64,000 bases of DNA from Mikania micrantha (lineage: Eukaryota > Streptophyta > Magnoliopsida > Asterales > Asteraceae), in contig CM018689.1 of assembly GCA_009363875.1 (NCBI GenBank), forward strand, positions 55,243,741 through 55,307,740. The letters run 5' to 3'. Position numbers and translations under genes: made by a program. The notes beneath the pieces were generated by a model. It was given only the letters and a program-made list of their open reading frames with translations, made no database searches and was not told where the DNA came from. The first letter of the stretch is position 1, and each line of letters starts with the position of its first letter. Positions 34,227 through 46,471 of the stretch are shown here, one piece after another.

Positions 34227-35420
34227 TGTGAGACCCCGATCCCGGCCGACCCCACGTACGTTGGTCTCGTCATAACACATAGCCCTTAAACTAAAAACTT
34301 TCATAATCATGCAGTGGAAATTTAAAACATAGTTTGTCAAACATGAAATCATGTCTTAATTAAAACATAATTGATTGCCAATGCCACCGAACTCTCTTTA
34401 TCTGGATGCCTGAGCTCTATGCCTCCTCTGACTAAAGCTTAACCTGACATACATGCTAAATCAAGTCAGCTTACGCTGGTGAGTTCTAGTTTTTGTAAAA
34501 CATCATAAACGTCTTGTTAAGTTAAAATATACTTAACATAAAACATCATCACATACATAACTGTCACACCCCGAGCCGGCGGGATAGGATCGGTTGTCCC
34601 GTCGGGCGGAAGGTTCCCGGAGTGCGATATCGTGAGTGATAATCGGATTGATCAGATTGTTTACATAGCATCAATGTTAAGAATATCTAAAGCACAATAA
34701 AGCATAATGATAGGATTACAAAGTTAAATTACAGCGTTGATGTTTGATAATTTAACCAAGTAAACCTATTCAACTGAATCAAATGTTTCTATCTTGTATC
34801 TGTACAAGATATCAAAATGGATTCGTATTAGCTACAAAAGATGTGCTCTTCCAAAGTCTGCTGGGTTCTCTAGTTGGACTACCTAGCATGCAAAATCCAT
34901 AGTCTTAGCTTATACCTGTGCGTCACCTGAGAAAGCATGTAAGAAAACAAGGTCAACACAATGGTTGGTGAGTTCATGTAGTTTTAGTATGTGAAAAATA
35001 GCTTTTGTTTATTGATTCAAGTTTCCAAGTCTATGTTATCAGTATGTATTAGTTTCAACACGAGTTTAACCAGCATTTGCGTTTAGTAGTTTATGGTAAT
35101 CCCCCAAAAGCATTCTAGTATCCCCTAGGTAACAACCCTAATCTCATTAACACCACCTGTATCATCCAACTCGGTATGCTTATATATAGGGCATACCCCT
35201 GGGTCAAGCCTACAACCCGCCCAGACGACGTCCCACCACATACTAAGTCGCATAGGACATTGTTGTTAATGATAATTAAGCGTCTTACCTAACATTCCAC
35301 CTGCACAAAGTAGTATATGAGTATCGAGTTTGAGAGGCACCATTATGGACAGCTTAATACCCTAGGGAATTTAGCATCCATCCATAACGGTCCTAATGAT
35401 TAAATCAAGAAGATAACTGA

Positions 35421-35830
35421 ATGACTAGGAGGGCTTGACCACTGTCAAGGCGCGGTGGTCAATCAGTCTATCTTACCTAATTTCAACACCGAAGAGCACT
35501 GATAACTAGAAGGGGTTGACACCTAGGTCAACACGCGGCGGTCAACAGTCGGTCTTACGATGTACGACAAGGAGGAACACCGATGACTAGTAGGGGTTGA
35601 CACCTAAGTCAACACGCGGCGGTCAACAGTCTGTCCTACAATGTCTGACAAAGAGGAACACTGATGACTAGTAAGGGTTGACAACTAGGTCAACACGCGG
35701 CGGTCAGCAGTCTGTCCTACAATGTCCCAAAGTTTTAGCATGCAAGTTTAACACATCCACATAGTTTTACTGATGACTAGAAGGGCTTGACAAATGTCAA
35801 GACGCGTCGGTCAATCAGTCTGTTGTCTGA
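35421..35830. repeat. Tandem ~81-bp repeats with inverted TTGAC pairs
   Basis: Five diverged units, about 80 bp each in the centre, starting near 35421, 35500, 35581, 35662 and 35771, sharing gatgactag, gggttgac and cgcggcggtcaacagtc. Each has TTGAC facing GTCAA a few bases apart (ttgacacctaggtcaa), a small hairpin or paired W-box core. Confidence 0.8.
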
Positions 35831-37159
35831 GCCTTCCCAAGTATATCAAGCATTCACATTAGTATCATCAAATAGTATATACCCTTAGCACTTGGTATTA
35901 ACACATAGCTTTAGTATTAACAAGTAGCTTATGCCCTTAGCACTTGGTATTAACACATAGCTTTAGTATAAACAAGTAGCTTATGCCCTTAGCACTTGGC
36001 ATAATCAAATAGCGTTTTGCTAAGTTTAAAACATGTGTTTCAAACATTCTTAGTATAGTAAGTATTTATGAGTATCAAGCCTTCAACTGTTCGAGCCTTC
36101 TAGTGTTACAAGCATTTAAGTGCTTTAAGAATTCTAAGCCTACAAGTCTTCGTGAGTTAAGTTTCCAAGTTTAAGTTTAAGCAAGTAAGTGTAAGTGACA
36201 AACTGATTTGGCACTTAGATTAAGAGTGTAAGAAATTAACCTTTAAAATATTGATATACAGTATTAGGGTTTAGAATATGTGTTCATAGTATTAGTTTTC
36301 GAAACGAGTGTAACAAGTGTTAGCATTTAGCATAAATGATTCAAAGCCTTAGCATTGAGTATGTTGTCTAAGTCTCGCGTGTTTAGCATAACATCAAGCG
36401 TATAGTTTAAGAGTCTAGCCTTTAGAATAGGCATTTAGCCTAAAGTTTGAGAATAAGGTGTATAGCACAATCATCAAGCGTATAGTTCAAGCACATAGCC
36501 TCTGGCATAGTCGTTTAGACTTTAGCCTATAGTTTAAGAATAAAGTTTACAGCACCCTCATCAAGTGTAAAGTTTAAGCCTAAAGTTTCATAGCATAGAT
36601 ATCAACCATAGAGTTAAGTATACACAACAACACATAAGTGTCAAGCATACAGTATGAGCACCAAGTATAAGTGTAAAAGCATTTCTTTAAGACATTTCAT
36701 TGTTTATTTAGAATGTTTAACATGCTTCTCAGTCCCGAGGTAAAAACAAATATGTTTGAAAAGGGACAATGAACTCACCTTGTAGTAGTTAGGGTTGACT
36801 TAGCTTAAACAAAATGCATGCGCTCTTGATTGTTGTGGTTGTGTATTCACGTTCCTGTATTGATTTCACGTTGTTGTAACTTATAAGTATAAGTCTTTAA
36901 ATGTGTGTTTGTGTGTGTGTTTGTGTTAGCCCTTTAGTTGGCTAACATTCGCGAGTCTTGGTCATGATCCTTGTTCGGTCCCGTATTTTTGATTAATCCT
37001 TGAAATTTGCACATCTAGTCATTAGTCATAGACCATTTGCTTTGATAAAGGCTTAGTGTTATATTCCAATTCCACGTTGTTGATCTTGTAAATTTTGAAC
37101 ATTTATTGCATAATTATGAATTAATTAACAAACATTCTTTTGACCTATAGTGTCTTGAT

Positions 37160-38060
37160 ATTGTGAAATGTATTAAACCCATGTGGGCCTAAAATAGAGT
37201 GTGGACCGAACAATATGACCAAGTTACTTGTTGGGCCTCCGTGTAACAAGTTGGGCCTTGGGCCCAAACCTATGGGCCTTGAAATAATCTTGAACGATTG
37301 AGGGTTGTGAGGCCTATTGGAATGTGTGGGCCAAGGATATAGGCTGCTGGAAAGAAATGGCCCGATCAAGTGTTACAAGGCCTAGAAATCAAAGGGCCTT
37401 GTGGGCCTCCATTGGGCCCCGAGGGTATTGTTGGGCTAGATGTGGGCCCAATAAGAAATGTTGGGCCTGAATTGGAATTGAGTTGTAAGAAACCTTATTT
37501 GAGTCAAAAGTAACTGCCGACCAAGTTGCTTGCATCATGGCCCCAAAAGTTAGGCCATGGGCCTTAGGAGTAGGTCATGGATCAAGTTTTGTGGGCCACG
37601 AGCTGAATTTGCTGGGCCCCAAGGAATTTCATTCAGGCCCGATGTATGATATGTATTGGGCCAAGCTGGGCCAGGTTTAGTTGGGCCAAAAACAGTTGTG
37701 GGCCCAAATCAAGGAAATGAGGGCCATTTGTGTGCGTGCGAGTTAACTCCAAAGGCCAATTTAATCCCAATCAAGCTAAATGGTCAGATTATCTCATATT
37801 GGGTCATGTTAGATTGAAATTGAGATTGGGCCTGTAATGGACCAAGGGATAAGACCTTGGGCCGGCTATGTGAACATAGCCACTTATGGGCCTAAACCGT
37901 GGGATTTAAGCCTCAACAGCATCTTGGCCACTATTGGGCCTCATAATAAATGGGCTGCACCGGATGCGCTGTGGGCCAAACAGTGTGCTGGGCCGAGCCC
38001 ATGCACCATGGGCCTAGGCCAAAACTCTACGTTCAACAGATGGATTGAGAAGCATCATGT
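37160..38060. repeat. TGGGCC/GGCCCA-rich tract
   Basis: Dozens of TGGGCC or GGCCCA words in about 900 bp, absent at this density from the sister solo LTR at 54902-58737. These match the site II element bound by TCP factors in plant promoters, though here they may be only a copy-specific expansion. Confidence 0.7.
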
Positions 38061-38420
38061 AGGTCGAATGGTGTGGGGTTGGTTGGCCACCAAATGAGGC
38101 TTAGATGGCGAATAAGGAAGCTGCAAATGAAGGTGACCGAACGAGAGGAGGGTCCAGCGAATGAGCATGGTCGAATGAGAAAGTGTGAGCCCACGAATGA
38201 GAGCCGCATGTCCTGGCCGGCGAATGATGGTGGTCTGGACGATTGTAAGCTGGTCGAATGAGGAGAGTGGCGAAAGTGATGGTCGAATGAGCTGGTGGTT
38301 CGGCCGAATGGCTAGATGGCGAATGGCAGCTACCCCAGCCGAGAGACATTCGGCCTTGGGCCATTCGAGCCTTTGGCCATTCGAGCCTAGGCCTTTCGGC
38401 CACCTGCACCTGTGGTTCGG
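38060..38420. repeat. CGAATG/CATTCG cluster in solo LTR copy 1
   Basis: About 15 CGAATG or CATTCG words, often as ggtcgaatga or cattcggcc. The homologous part of copy 2 (55990-56290) has the same word at high density. Overlapping open frames on both strands here are repeat-driven. Confidence 0.75.
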
Positions 38421-39999
38421 CCGTAGCAGCGCCGCCTCCCCATGGCGTGGTCCAGTGGTGTTTCGAGGGTGGTAGCATGTTAGAACCAGTGTTCGTGGGT
38501 GTAGGGTTCAAGAAGAAGGGTGTGAGCCGGCTAGGGTTAAGAGACAAGAACAAAGGGTGAAAACCCTAAAAATCGCCCTCTTTGAGCTCAGATTACCTGA
38601 GATATAGTGGATGTTAGGACGGATCCTTTGTACTTTCGTGTAGAGGATGTCAAGGGCTACGCGTGGACACCAAGAACACCCATTTTCGTTGAGAAATGGC
38701 CAAGATATGGAGGAGAGAAGGTGGTTTTTGGTGGTGGTGTGGTGGTGGCCGGATTTAGGGTTTGTGGAGGAGAAAGAAGAAGAGAAAATGAGGGAAAATG
38801 CCCTCATTTAAGTATTTATACCCCGAGGGTATTCGGGTTCGTTTTCGTTGCTCGGTTCACGGTTTCGTTACGTTTCCGGAACGTAAATCGCGTATAACTA
38901 CGGAATTTATTAAAAGAATTTATTTTAAATATTTGGTAAGTAATTATTTTATAAATATGTTAAATATTATTATTCTTAAATGATTTAACGTAATTTCTTA
39001 TTTTTTAACGCGTTTCTTTAATTTTTCACGTATTTTGTTTTACGCGTCTGCAAGTGAAATAGTTTTGTTTTAGTTTTATTTCTGATGAGTTTCAAAATTG
39101 TAAAACAGGAAATATTCTATTTCCTTAACATTGTTATCGTTCGAATCGTCTTCGTTTTCGTTTCGTCAGAAAACGTCACTTACGCGCGTCTTCGTACAGA
39201 GCGCTAACTGTACGAACACAATCGTACGTTTCACTTTCTGATCTTGTTTCTACTTTACAGTCATCATTTCAGATCATTAAACCTTCAGATTTATTCGTAC
39301 AGATCGTCACCTATACGAATAATTCGTCTGTTTAACATTCTGTAACAACAACTGTTATGGTTTTGTTCTGTTTATCCTCGCATACGTTCATACATTTTAG
39401 CATCAAATCAAACATATGTGTACTTATTCATTGTTATCCGATGTGTTCCTGACTATTAAACCCTAAGGTTTTAAATCAGATTTCAGAAAACCGCATAATA
39501 GTTTAGTGTTAATCCTCTTGTGTACATAGTATTAACATAACCTCGCGTAGCGTGTACCTGAGTTACTGTGCACTTCACTGTGCCAATTACTGTTCCGGTG
39601 ACGGTTCCGGCACAGATGTTACAATAACATCACATGACATAGCTTAAACACATAACGTGCCTTTCCTCATAGCATACCTACATAACATATATATATATCC
39701 TCATAACATCATTCATACGGTGAAGGGATTTCACCGTCAACCGCTGACCTAAAGTCAGACAGGCTTGTGTAGCACAAGACTCTATAACTATCAACCCGCA
39801 ACTGATAACTCATGCATGCATAAGATTTCTTTAGCTGTCAACCGAAGTTGACATCTCGTACCGTTACAAGACTTCTTTACATAAATCATTCATACATCAC
39901 ATATACATACTCATAACATGCATTCATTTACATCATTAGGACTGTTGTCCTCATCATATCCACTGTTTTTAACAGTGGGCTTATACCGGCATAAGACTC

Positions 40000-40231
40000 C
40001 ATACCCAGTTATAGTCCTGGTTGACTCTCATACCCAGTTATAGTCCTGGTTGACTCTCATACCCAGTTATAGTCCTGGTTGACTCTTATACCCAGTTATA
40101 GTCCTGGTTGACTCTCATACCCAGTTATAGTCCTGGTTGACTCTCATACCCAGTTATAGTCCTGGTTGACTCTTATACCCAGTTATAGTCCTGGTTGACT
40201 CTCATACCCAGTTATAGTCCTGGTTGACTCT
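40000..40231. repeat. 29-bp tandem repeat, 8 units
   Basis: Eight back-to-back 29-bp units starting catacccagttatag or tatacccagttatag, nearly identical, with a partial ninth at 40232. There are no spacers, so this is a minisatellite. Confidence 0.95.
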
Positions 40232-42005
40232 CATACCTTCATCTTCCTATAAGACGTATAGGAACATCATTCCTTCATCATTCATGACACACTAGCGTCA
40301 TATGATCATTCATCATATTCATCATAACATCATAACATTTCATGCCAGTCTCTTATCATCATGACATCATCACATTGTCCTAATATCTTAGGAATCATCA
40401 TATTAAGTCATGCCAGTATCATTTCGTCATACTAACATCCTAGCAATGAATATACATCATGCTATCATCATATCATCAGATCATACATTCTGGCATTCAT
40501 GAACTTTTCATACTAGTATATTATCATCATAGCATTCTGCCCTAGCAGCAATGGCACATATCATATCATAATATCTCATGCTAGCATCTTTATCATCATA
40601 TCATCACTTACATGTTGCAATAGAACCTATTCCTCGTATCCCACATCATACCTTCATCCTAGCAGCCTAGGATTTCATCATAGCTTAACATCTATAATTA
40701 TCCTCATAGCGTGTCATCATACCTCTCATCATCATGTCTTACTAATATGAACACATCATACTTAGCTTATCATCATGTACAAATCATATTAACAAATTAA
40801 CACGCATACATATTCATGGCATATCATTATTCATTTATCGTCATCTTAAGAACATAACATCATGAACATAACGTTAAGCATGTATGTCAGCCCAAAACGT
40901 TAAACATAAAAACAGGGCGTCTAGAACTCACCTGATGTCTCACGGTCGCGAGATCACTCACAACTGGTGCTAATGGTATAACTCTGCATTGGTTTACGTT
41001 TAATATGTTATTTACATATTAACTTCCTGATTAAATCTTTTCTAAACGTTCAATGTCAAAGACCTTGCCTTAATAGCCATCAAATAGTTAATGTTGTTGA
41101 TTATCAAGCTAAAACAGTCTCTATACATTTTAATGGCCTAGGAATGATCAATCCTTGTTTTTGATTGTGATTAGTTTGAAACACTTGGATTTAACCTTGC
41201 ATATCAAAATTAATCAAACTAATCACCTACCTTGTCATAATCAAATGGTTTAAACCATTATAACCATTGTTATGATTCCCTGCAAATCGGGCATTACAAC
41301 GGCTCAAAACAAGGATTTTCCCATTAACAATTCGAGTTCTTCACTTATAATCAATCCTAGCCATCATCTAGGCAATAATCAACAACCCTAACTATATTCT
41401 CACGTTCAGAAACAAGATTTAATCAATCATAATCAATCTAGAAGGTTAGGATGAACCGTTACCTATCCGGCGAAGTTCTGCGGGTAAAAAGACGATCCGG
41501 GCTTGCAGAAACGTTCCCTGGTTCGATCTAAACCTTGAGAAGCCTTAAAAATTGAAGTTTTGATGGATTGGATGTTGATTTTGTGTGCGGGTGGCCGAGA
41601 TCGTCGAAGGGGTGAGAAAAATATGAATTCTAGAAGAAAAATCGACTTTTTAAGCAACTTTTGCGTCCGGATGACGTCAGGCGCATCACCCCACCCCAGA
41701 CGATGGTCTGGGGCGTACCGCGCGGGTCTAAGGCGGCCAGATTTCGATCATATCTTCATTTCGCAATTCCGGGAGCATACGAACTCCGTTTTGCGCATGG
41801 TTTTCGCCTACGTTCACGATTTTCCGAGCTCTTTCCAATGGTTATAATCTCAAGACCTAAAGAGTTCTAAATATTTGACCTATAATCCATTGCTATATTC
41901 GACTCAGTGTATCTTGAAATCGGAGCCTCGTTTCACGATTTCGCTTACACTCATTCTCTTCATTTTCGAGTTATGATTCTAACCTGAGAATTTTGAGTTG
42001 TCACA

Positions 42006-44737
42006 CATATCATCGTGGATTTCAAGTACGATCAAATGTGTTTATTTCTTTGATAACGCAATTCTTCGAACATCAACAGTTACCGAAATCTCGCACGTTT
42101 ATCATTAAGCTGCTAAATTTTTCGGCTGTTGCATCCAATTTGTCTAAAGTGATTTATACATTTATATTGTTGTTTCAATGAAACCATGTATTATGATACT
42201 CTCCCAAATTGAAGAATAAATCCTCCACATAATTTCAATAACGTTAATGGCTGTAGCATAATTTACAAGACCATCACTATTGTAAGTATCTTTAATAAAT
42301 GTGCAAAATTTATTAAGATTATTTACAATAATAACATATATTTCTTTCATATGTTATAGTAATCAAAACACACTTATGAATTTCCATGTTGATGCTCTCA
42401 ACATTAGACGACATCTTTCGTTTTTGTGTATTTCATCTTAATGCACTCACCACATTACATTTGATGTTTAATTTGCGACTTGCAACATAAGTTATGATCA
42501 CAACTCCCCCGTTGTATTCATGTAAATCACTACTTGTACTTTCTATTAAAATATGTATTTTTATTTAAAATTAAAATCCTTCAACATTTAAATATCATTT
42601 TATTATCTTTAAATCAACTTGTTTATTTTTAGAAATAAATAAACTCATGTCATAGTTGAACATAATAAAATATAACAAATAACATATTTTAAACGGATAC
42701 AAGTATGATATATACACACCAAGTCTCAAAGTGTTATTTCTTCAACACTGTCATCATTTATCAAAATTATCGTAAGTGACCTCGTCACATGGTATGTTTT
42801 GAGGTCCTCCCTCAATAAAACACATACACTCATTATTACAAATTAAATTCAAATGTTCATTTGTTACACATAATCTCATACTATTTATTTAGGATGCTCT
42901 TTTTAATTAGTAGACACATAATCCACAAAATTTCAAACACAATGAAAGAAATAGAAGCATCTATATGTCATCATCACTTTATAATAAATCCCACATAATT
43001 TATTTATATAGTTAACTATAACATATATCTCTTTCATATGTTATAGTGATTATTGTGCATAAACGCATGTGTTATCTTAAGATATTGAACACAACCAACG
43101 CACCAAAACAAATGTTTATTTGTAATATTTTAAAAAGACATATAGATGACTTCTAAACATCAAGTCATATAATGTTACTATCTTGAACACTTTCGGTATC
43201 TGAAATTTTAATGTCATCTAGATTATAAGATGCATACATGGTTGCACCTGTCATGAAGAACCATCCTCAATATGCAATGACACGTGTCCTTTGGGATAAA
43301 CCAAAAATTTCCCCAATAACATCTTCATTATTTTGTTGTTTCATCTTGAAACTTTAAATCAAACAGTTACAAATCTGTTCAAAATAAAACGATTACACAA
43401 ATCGTATCTAACTTTCATGTAAGATAATTAAATTGTTTACACAAAACAATTTTCTAATAATCATATTAAAATTTAGTCGATTATAAAAATCGTATCTAAC
43501 GTTCACGTTAGAGAATTGAAAAATGCTTACATAAAGCAATCTTATAACATAATGCGTGACTAACACGCACATGAATAAAATGTTTACTTAAACATTTTTA
43601 TCATACTTCTATCTCGTCTTGAAACTAACCGGTTAACAATTAACATTTTTTATGACAAACCAGTTTCTACTGTGCTCGTTTGAAAATAAACAACAAAATT
43701 TTCAAAGTTTTTTATGTTTATATAACAAACCGGTTCTAACACTTCTGTTGGAAACGAAACAATTATACAAATCTTTTCTAAAGCCTTTCAAATTATAAAA
43801 TAATTTGGTTCTACCACGCTTGTTAGAAATAAACGATTTCCCGAACCGTTAGAAAGCCTTTTTTTTTTTATTAAATAAACTGGTTTTAACACTTTGTTAA
43901 AAAAAATAACCGATTACCAAAATCGTTATAAATCTTAGTATGTTTATACAAAATAAACTGATTCTAACATATTTGCTAGAAAAAACACGATTACCAAAAT
44001 CGTTATAAAGCACATTATGGTTATACCAAATAAACTAATTCTAACACACTTGTTAGAAAATAAACGATTACCAAAATCGTTATAAAACTTATTATGTTTA
44101 TACCAAATAAACTAATTCTAAAACACTTGTAAGAAAATAAACGATTACAAAAATCGTTATAAACTTATTACTTTGCAAATAATCTTTTATAACACGCTTG
44201 TTATAAAATAAATAAAGTATTACACAAACACTCTCGATTCTAACATGTCATTTTAAAAACTTAAATTGTTCAAACCAATATTGTTTACCAAAAACAATAA
44301 TTACATCTAACATGCTTGTTAGAAAATGTAAAGGTTTCGTAACCAGTATTATTTTTAAAAATAATAATAATAAACTTCTAACACGCACGTTAAAAAAATT
44401 GTTTACAAACATTTTATATCTGTTTCAAAACCACCTTTTTTCTAATAAGATTATTAGAAAATGAATTTTCAAAAACATATTTTGAAGCTAACCAAAAATT
44501 GCTCATGGTTAAATTTACAATCAAAAACCCATGAACTCAAAAAATGAATCAAACATATGTCTAGTAACACGGTATTCGGATTAAATATTGTACTCCAATA
44601 ACAAAATCCGACCAACTTGTACTAAATATTTCTCAAAAATATTTACTAGATTTTATCAAAAATCTTAGTTTATATTTAACTTTCATGAACCCAAAATCCT
44701 TATTTATAAGGTTTTTCACGAAAGTCTGTTTTAAGAT
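42006..44737 (-). other. LARD interior, right part, non-coding
   Basis: AT-rich with no ORF. The last 1.3 kb consists of diverged repeat units (separate entry). The 5' leader expected next to the 5' LTR (44737 inward, minus strand) lacks a recognisable TGGTATCAGAGC primer site. Confidence 0.6.
43370..44420. repeat. Diverged tandem units carrying two dyad motifs
   Basis: Roughly 80-90-bp units, clearest at 43880-44200, each with cgattaccaaaatcgtta (dyad CGATT/AATCG) and ttctaacacacttgttag (dyad CTAACA/TGTTAG), joined by gtttataccaaataaact. Units decay outwards. Confidence 0.7.
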
Positions 44738-45478
44738 TGTAGAAGATGAGTTCACGTTTTTATTATAAAACAATAATAAAATATACATAATAACGATACA
44801 CTCGTTATTCGTAAGAAATAATTTAGTACATTACCGGTTACGAGACTAAAATAAAAGAATATATAAATTACTAATTTATATATGAAACATGTTTTGATGC
44901 ATGTCTTCGTTGATACTCCAAATAGCGAGTCTTCAATCAACCATCTTGACGAGCCGGTCACAAATACTTCAATACGCTTATGTCTTCCACCTATTCTTCA
45001 TTGACATAGAATAAACATGTTGATGATTATGGTTGAGGCACATATTCAATACGCTTCCCTTAAAACAGATTTCGCGCCTCTTCTCAAGACGAACGCGTCT
45101 GTCTCCCAGGGTACAACAACCGAAACAGTATGTGTACTGTCGGGATTAACCTTGCACCTGAAAAAGATTTCTTAAGCGAGAGCTTGAAGAGTTAAGAAGG
45201 TTGGAAATTCTTCAAAGTTTGTGTGAGATGTTATGTAGTATTCTTTTCAACCCCAAAACAAGACACCAATTGTCTTGTATTTATACAACAAGTTGGTGAT
45301 TCGAAGAGTCTTGTCATAATACATATAATCAATATATGTAATTTGAAGAGTCTTGTCATAATACATATAATCAATACATGTAATTTGAAGAGTCTTGATT
45401 TAACTTAGTAAGATGAAGAGTCTTGATTTTAATTCAAATTAAATTTGATAATTAATCAAATTTATCAAATTTCCAACA
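44738..45478 (-). repeat. LTR of LARD-like element (right)
   Basis: 741 bp, tgtagaagatgag to tttccaaca, about 98-99% identical to the left LTR, followed by TSD aaaat. Confidence 0.9.
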
Positions 45479-45483
45479 AAAAT

Positions 45484-45775
45484 GGTCTCTGAGTTTATAT
45501 CAAAAATGTCATTTTATTCCTTATATAAAATTTGTTGTCATCTTAGTCCTTGTTTTTTAATTTAGTTGCCGATATAGTCCTTTGTCTAAATTTTTGTTGC
45601 CATTTTAATCTTTGTGTTTGAAATTTAATTGCCAGTATAGTCCTTAAAATGGCAACGAGAAGGACTAAAATGGCAACTAAATTAAAACACAAAGACTAAA
45701 ATGGCAATAAATTTTATTTACGGACTAAAATGACATTTTTGATATAAATACATGAACCATTTTAGCATTTAACTC
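45484..45775. mobile_element. Mutator-like MITE, remainder
   Basis: Ends GCATTTAACTC, inverted with GAGTTAAATGC at 31657, and is followed by TSD tttatttga (45776-45784), identical to 31648-31656. The interior is a long imperfect hairpin (agtcctt / aaggact blocks). The nested LTR elements must be removed to see the full copy of about 310 bp. Confidence 0.88.
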
Positions 45776-45784
45776 TTTATTTGA

Positions 45785-46471
45785 AGTTAAAATAAGATGT
45801 AACAAAAAAATAGTTTATTTTAATAATTTTTAATTATTTTATCATCAAATATATTATTGATCATTTTTATCCGTTTGAATTATTATATTCACATAGTTTT
45901 TAAATTATTTATCTTATCCCACATTGTATTAAAGCGATACTCATTTCAAACTTTCTATCGATATCCTAATTCTGTCAATTTCAACTCAAAGTAAAATAAT
46001 TGTTTACCAAAATCTACCCATTTATCTTGACATTGATCAACATTGTCAAGTGTAGTTTAAAGTCTTTGTAATTTTCCTTTGTTGTATATGAATGAAAACG
46101 GTGTCACAGCCAGAAAGAATGATTGAGTTCTCTACAAAGTTATTCATTCTTTATTGTGTGCCTTAATTCGGCTTTGTGAGTATATTGTTTTAAATCAAGA
46201 ATACCATTTCAACGGTTAGATTAGGTGGTGTAGTGTAGGAATTGTTAAAAAACAAAAAGAAAAAAAAGATTAAAATACATGTATTGAAGCAATCAAGTAG
46301 TATTAAATACATCCAAACATAACTAGAAAACAACATACATGTTCTCTCACGACTATTTTGAACATAGAATGATTTATATAGAGAACTTAGTAACACACAT
46401 TTTCAAATTAGAATCATATCATCACCATATGCTGTGTAAATTTGAAGGATTAGCTATATATATGATTGGTA
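45785..46471. other. 3' flank of the second BAHD gene
   Basis: AT-rich downstream DNA that should contain the 3' UTR. No other gene seen. Confidence 0.5.

Larger units (their letters stand above)
34562..39623 (-). mobile_element. Solo LTR, family B copy 1 (5.1 kb)
   Basis: Ends TGTCACACCCC and GATGTTACA with perfect TSD ataac (34557-34561, 39624-39628). The same ends, inverted, bound 54902-58737. No internal region or partner LTR is present, so it is a solo LTR of a long-LTR gypsy-like family; that assignment is inferred. Sense is probably minus, because a minus-strand TATA-like GGTATAAATAC lies near 38811-38822. Internal arrays: 81-bp units at 35421-35830, GGGCC-rich 37160-38060, CGAATG-rich 38060-38420. 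Open frames inside follow these arrays and are not genes. Confidence 0.8.
34227..42005. mobile_element. Nested LTR-type unit inside the LARD
   Basis: Plus strand runs TGTGAGACCCCGATCC (34227) to GAGTTGTCACA (42005), TG...CA ends, with no retroviral ORF. Removing the solo LTR inside leaves about 2.7 kb, the size of a long LTR. No matching 5-bp duplication flanks it, so it may be a recombinant or truncated copy and the ends are provisional. 41550-41850 is GC-richer. 40000-40231 is a tandem array. Confidence 0.55.
31674..45478 (-). mobile_element. Large non-coding LTR element (LARD-like)
   Basis: 13.8 kb including nested elements. LTRs are 31674-32414 and 44738-45478, 741 bp each, with perfect TSD aaaat (31669-31673, 45479-45483). 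The minus orientation is inferred from a purine tract, TCATGTGGGGGAT in reverse complement, directly inside the left LTR. By eye about 10 LTR differences, nearly all transitions, suggest roughly 0.5 million years. The interior (32415-34226 and 42006-44737) has no gag or pol ORF, and no standard iMet PBS is seen next to the right LTR. It is best described as a large retrotransposon derivative mobilised in trans. Confidence 0.85.

Noticed and set aside
37837..38897. Several overlapping ORFs of 86-150 codons on both strands
   Set aside because: They come from GC-rich word arrays inside a solo LTR; no protein-family motif and mutual overlap.
40000..40231. Regular short repeats that could suggest a CRISPR array
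   Set aside because: Units are contiguous 29-bp copies with no spacers, inside a plant transposon; it is a minisatellite.
34227..42005. Confident solo LTR with TSD
   Set aside because: No matching flanking duplication was found, so it is reported only as an LTR-type unit with provisional ends.
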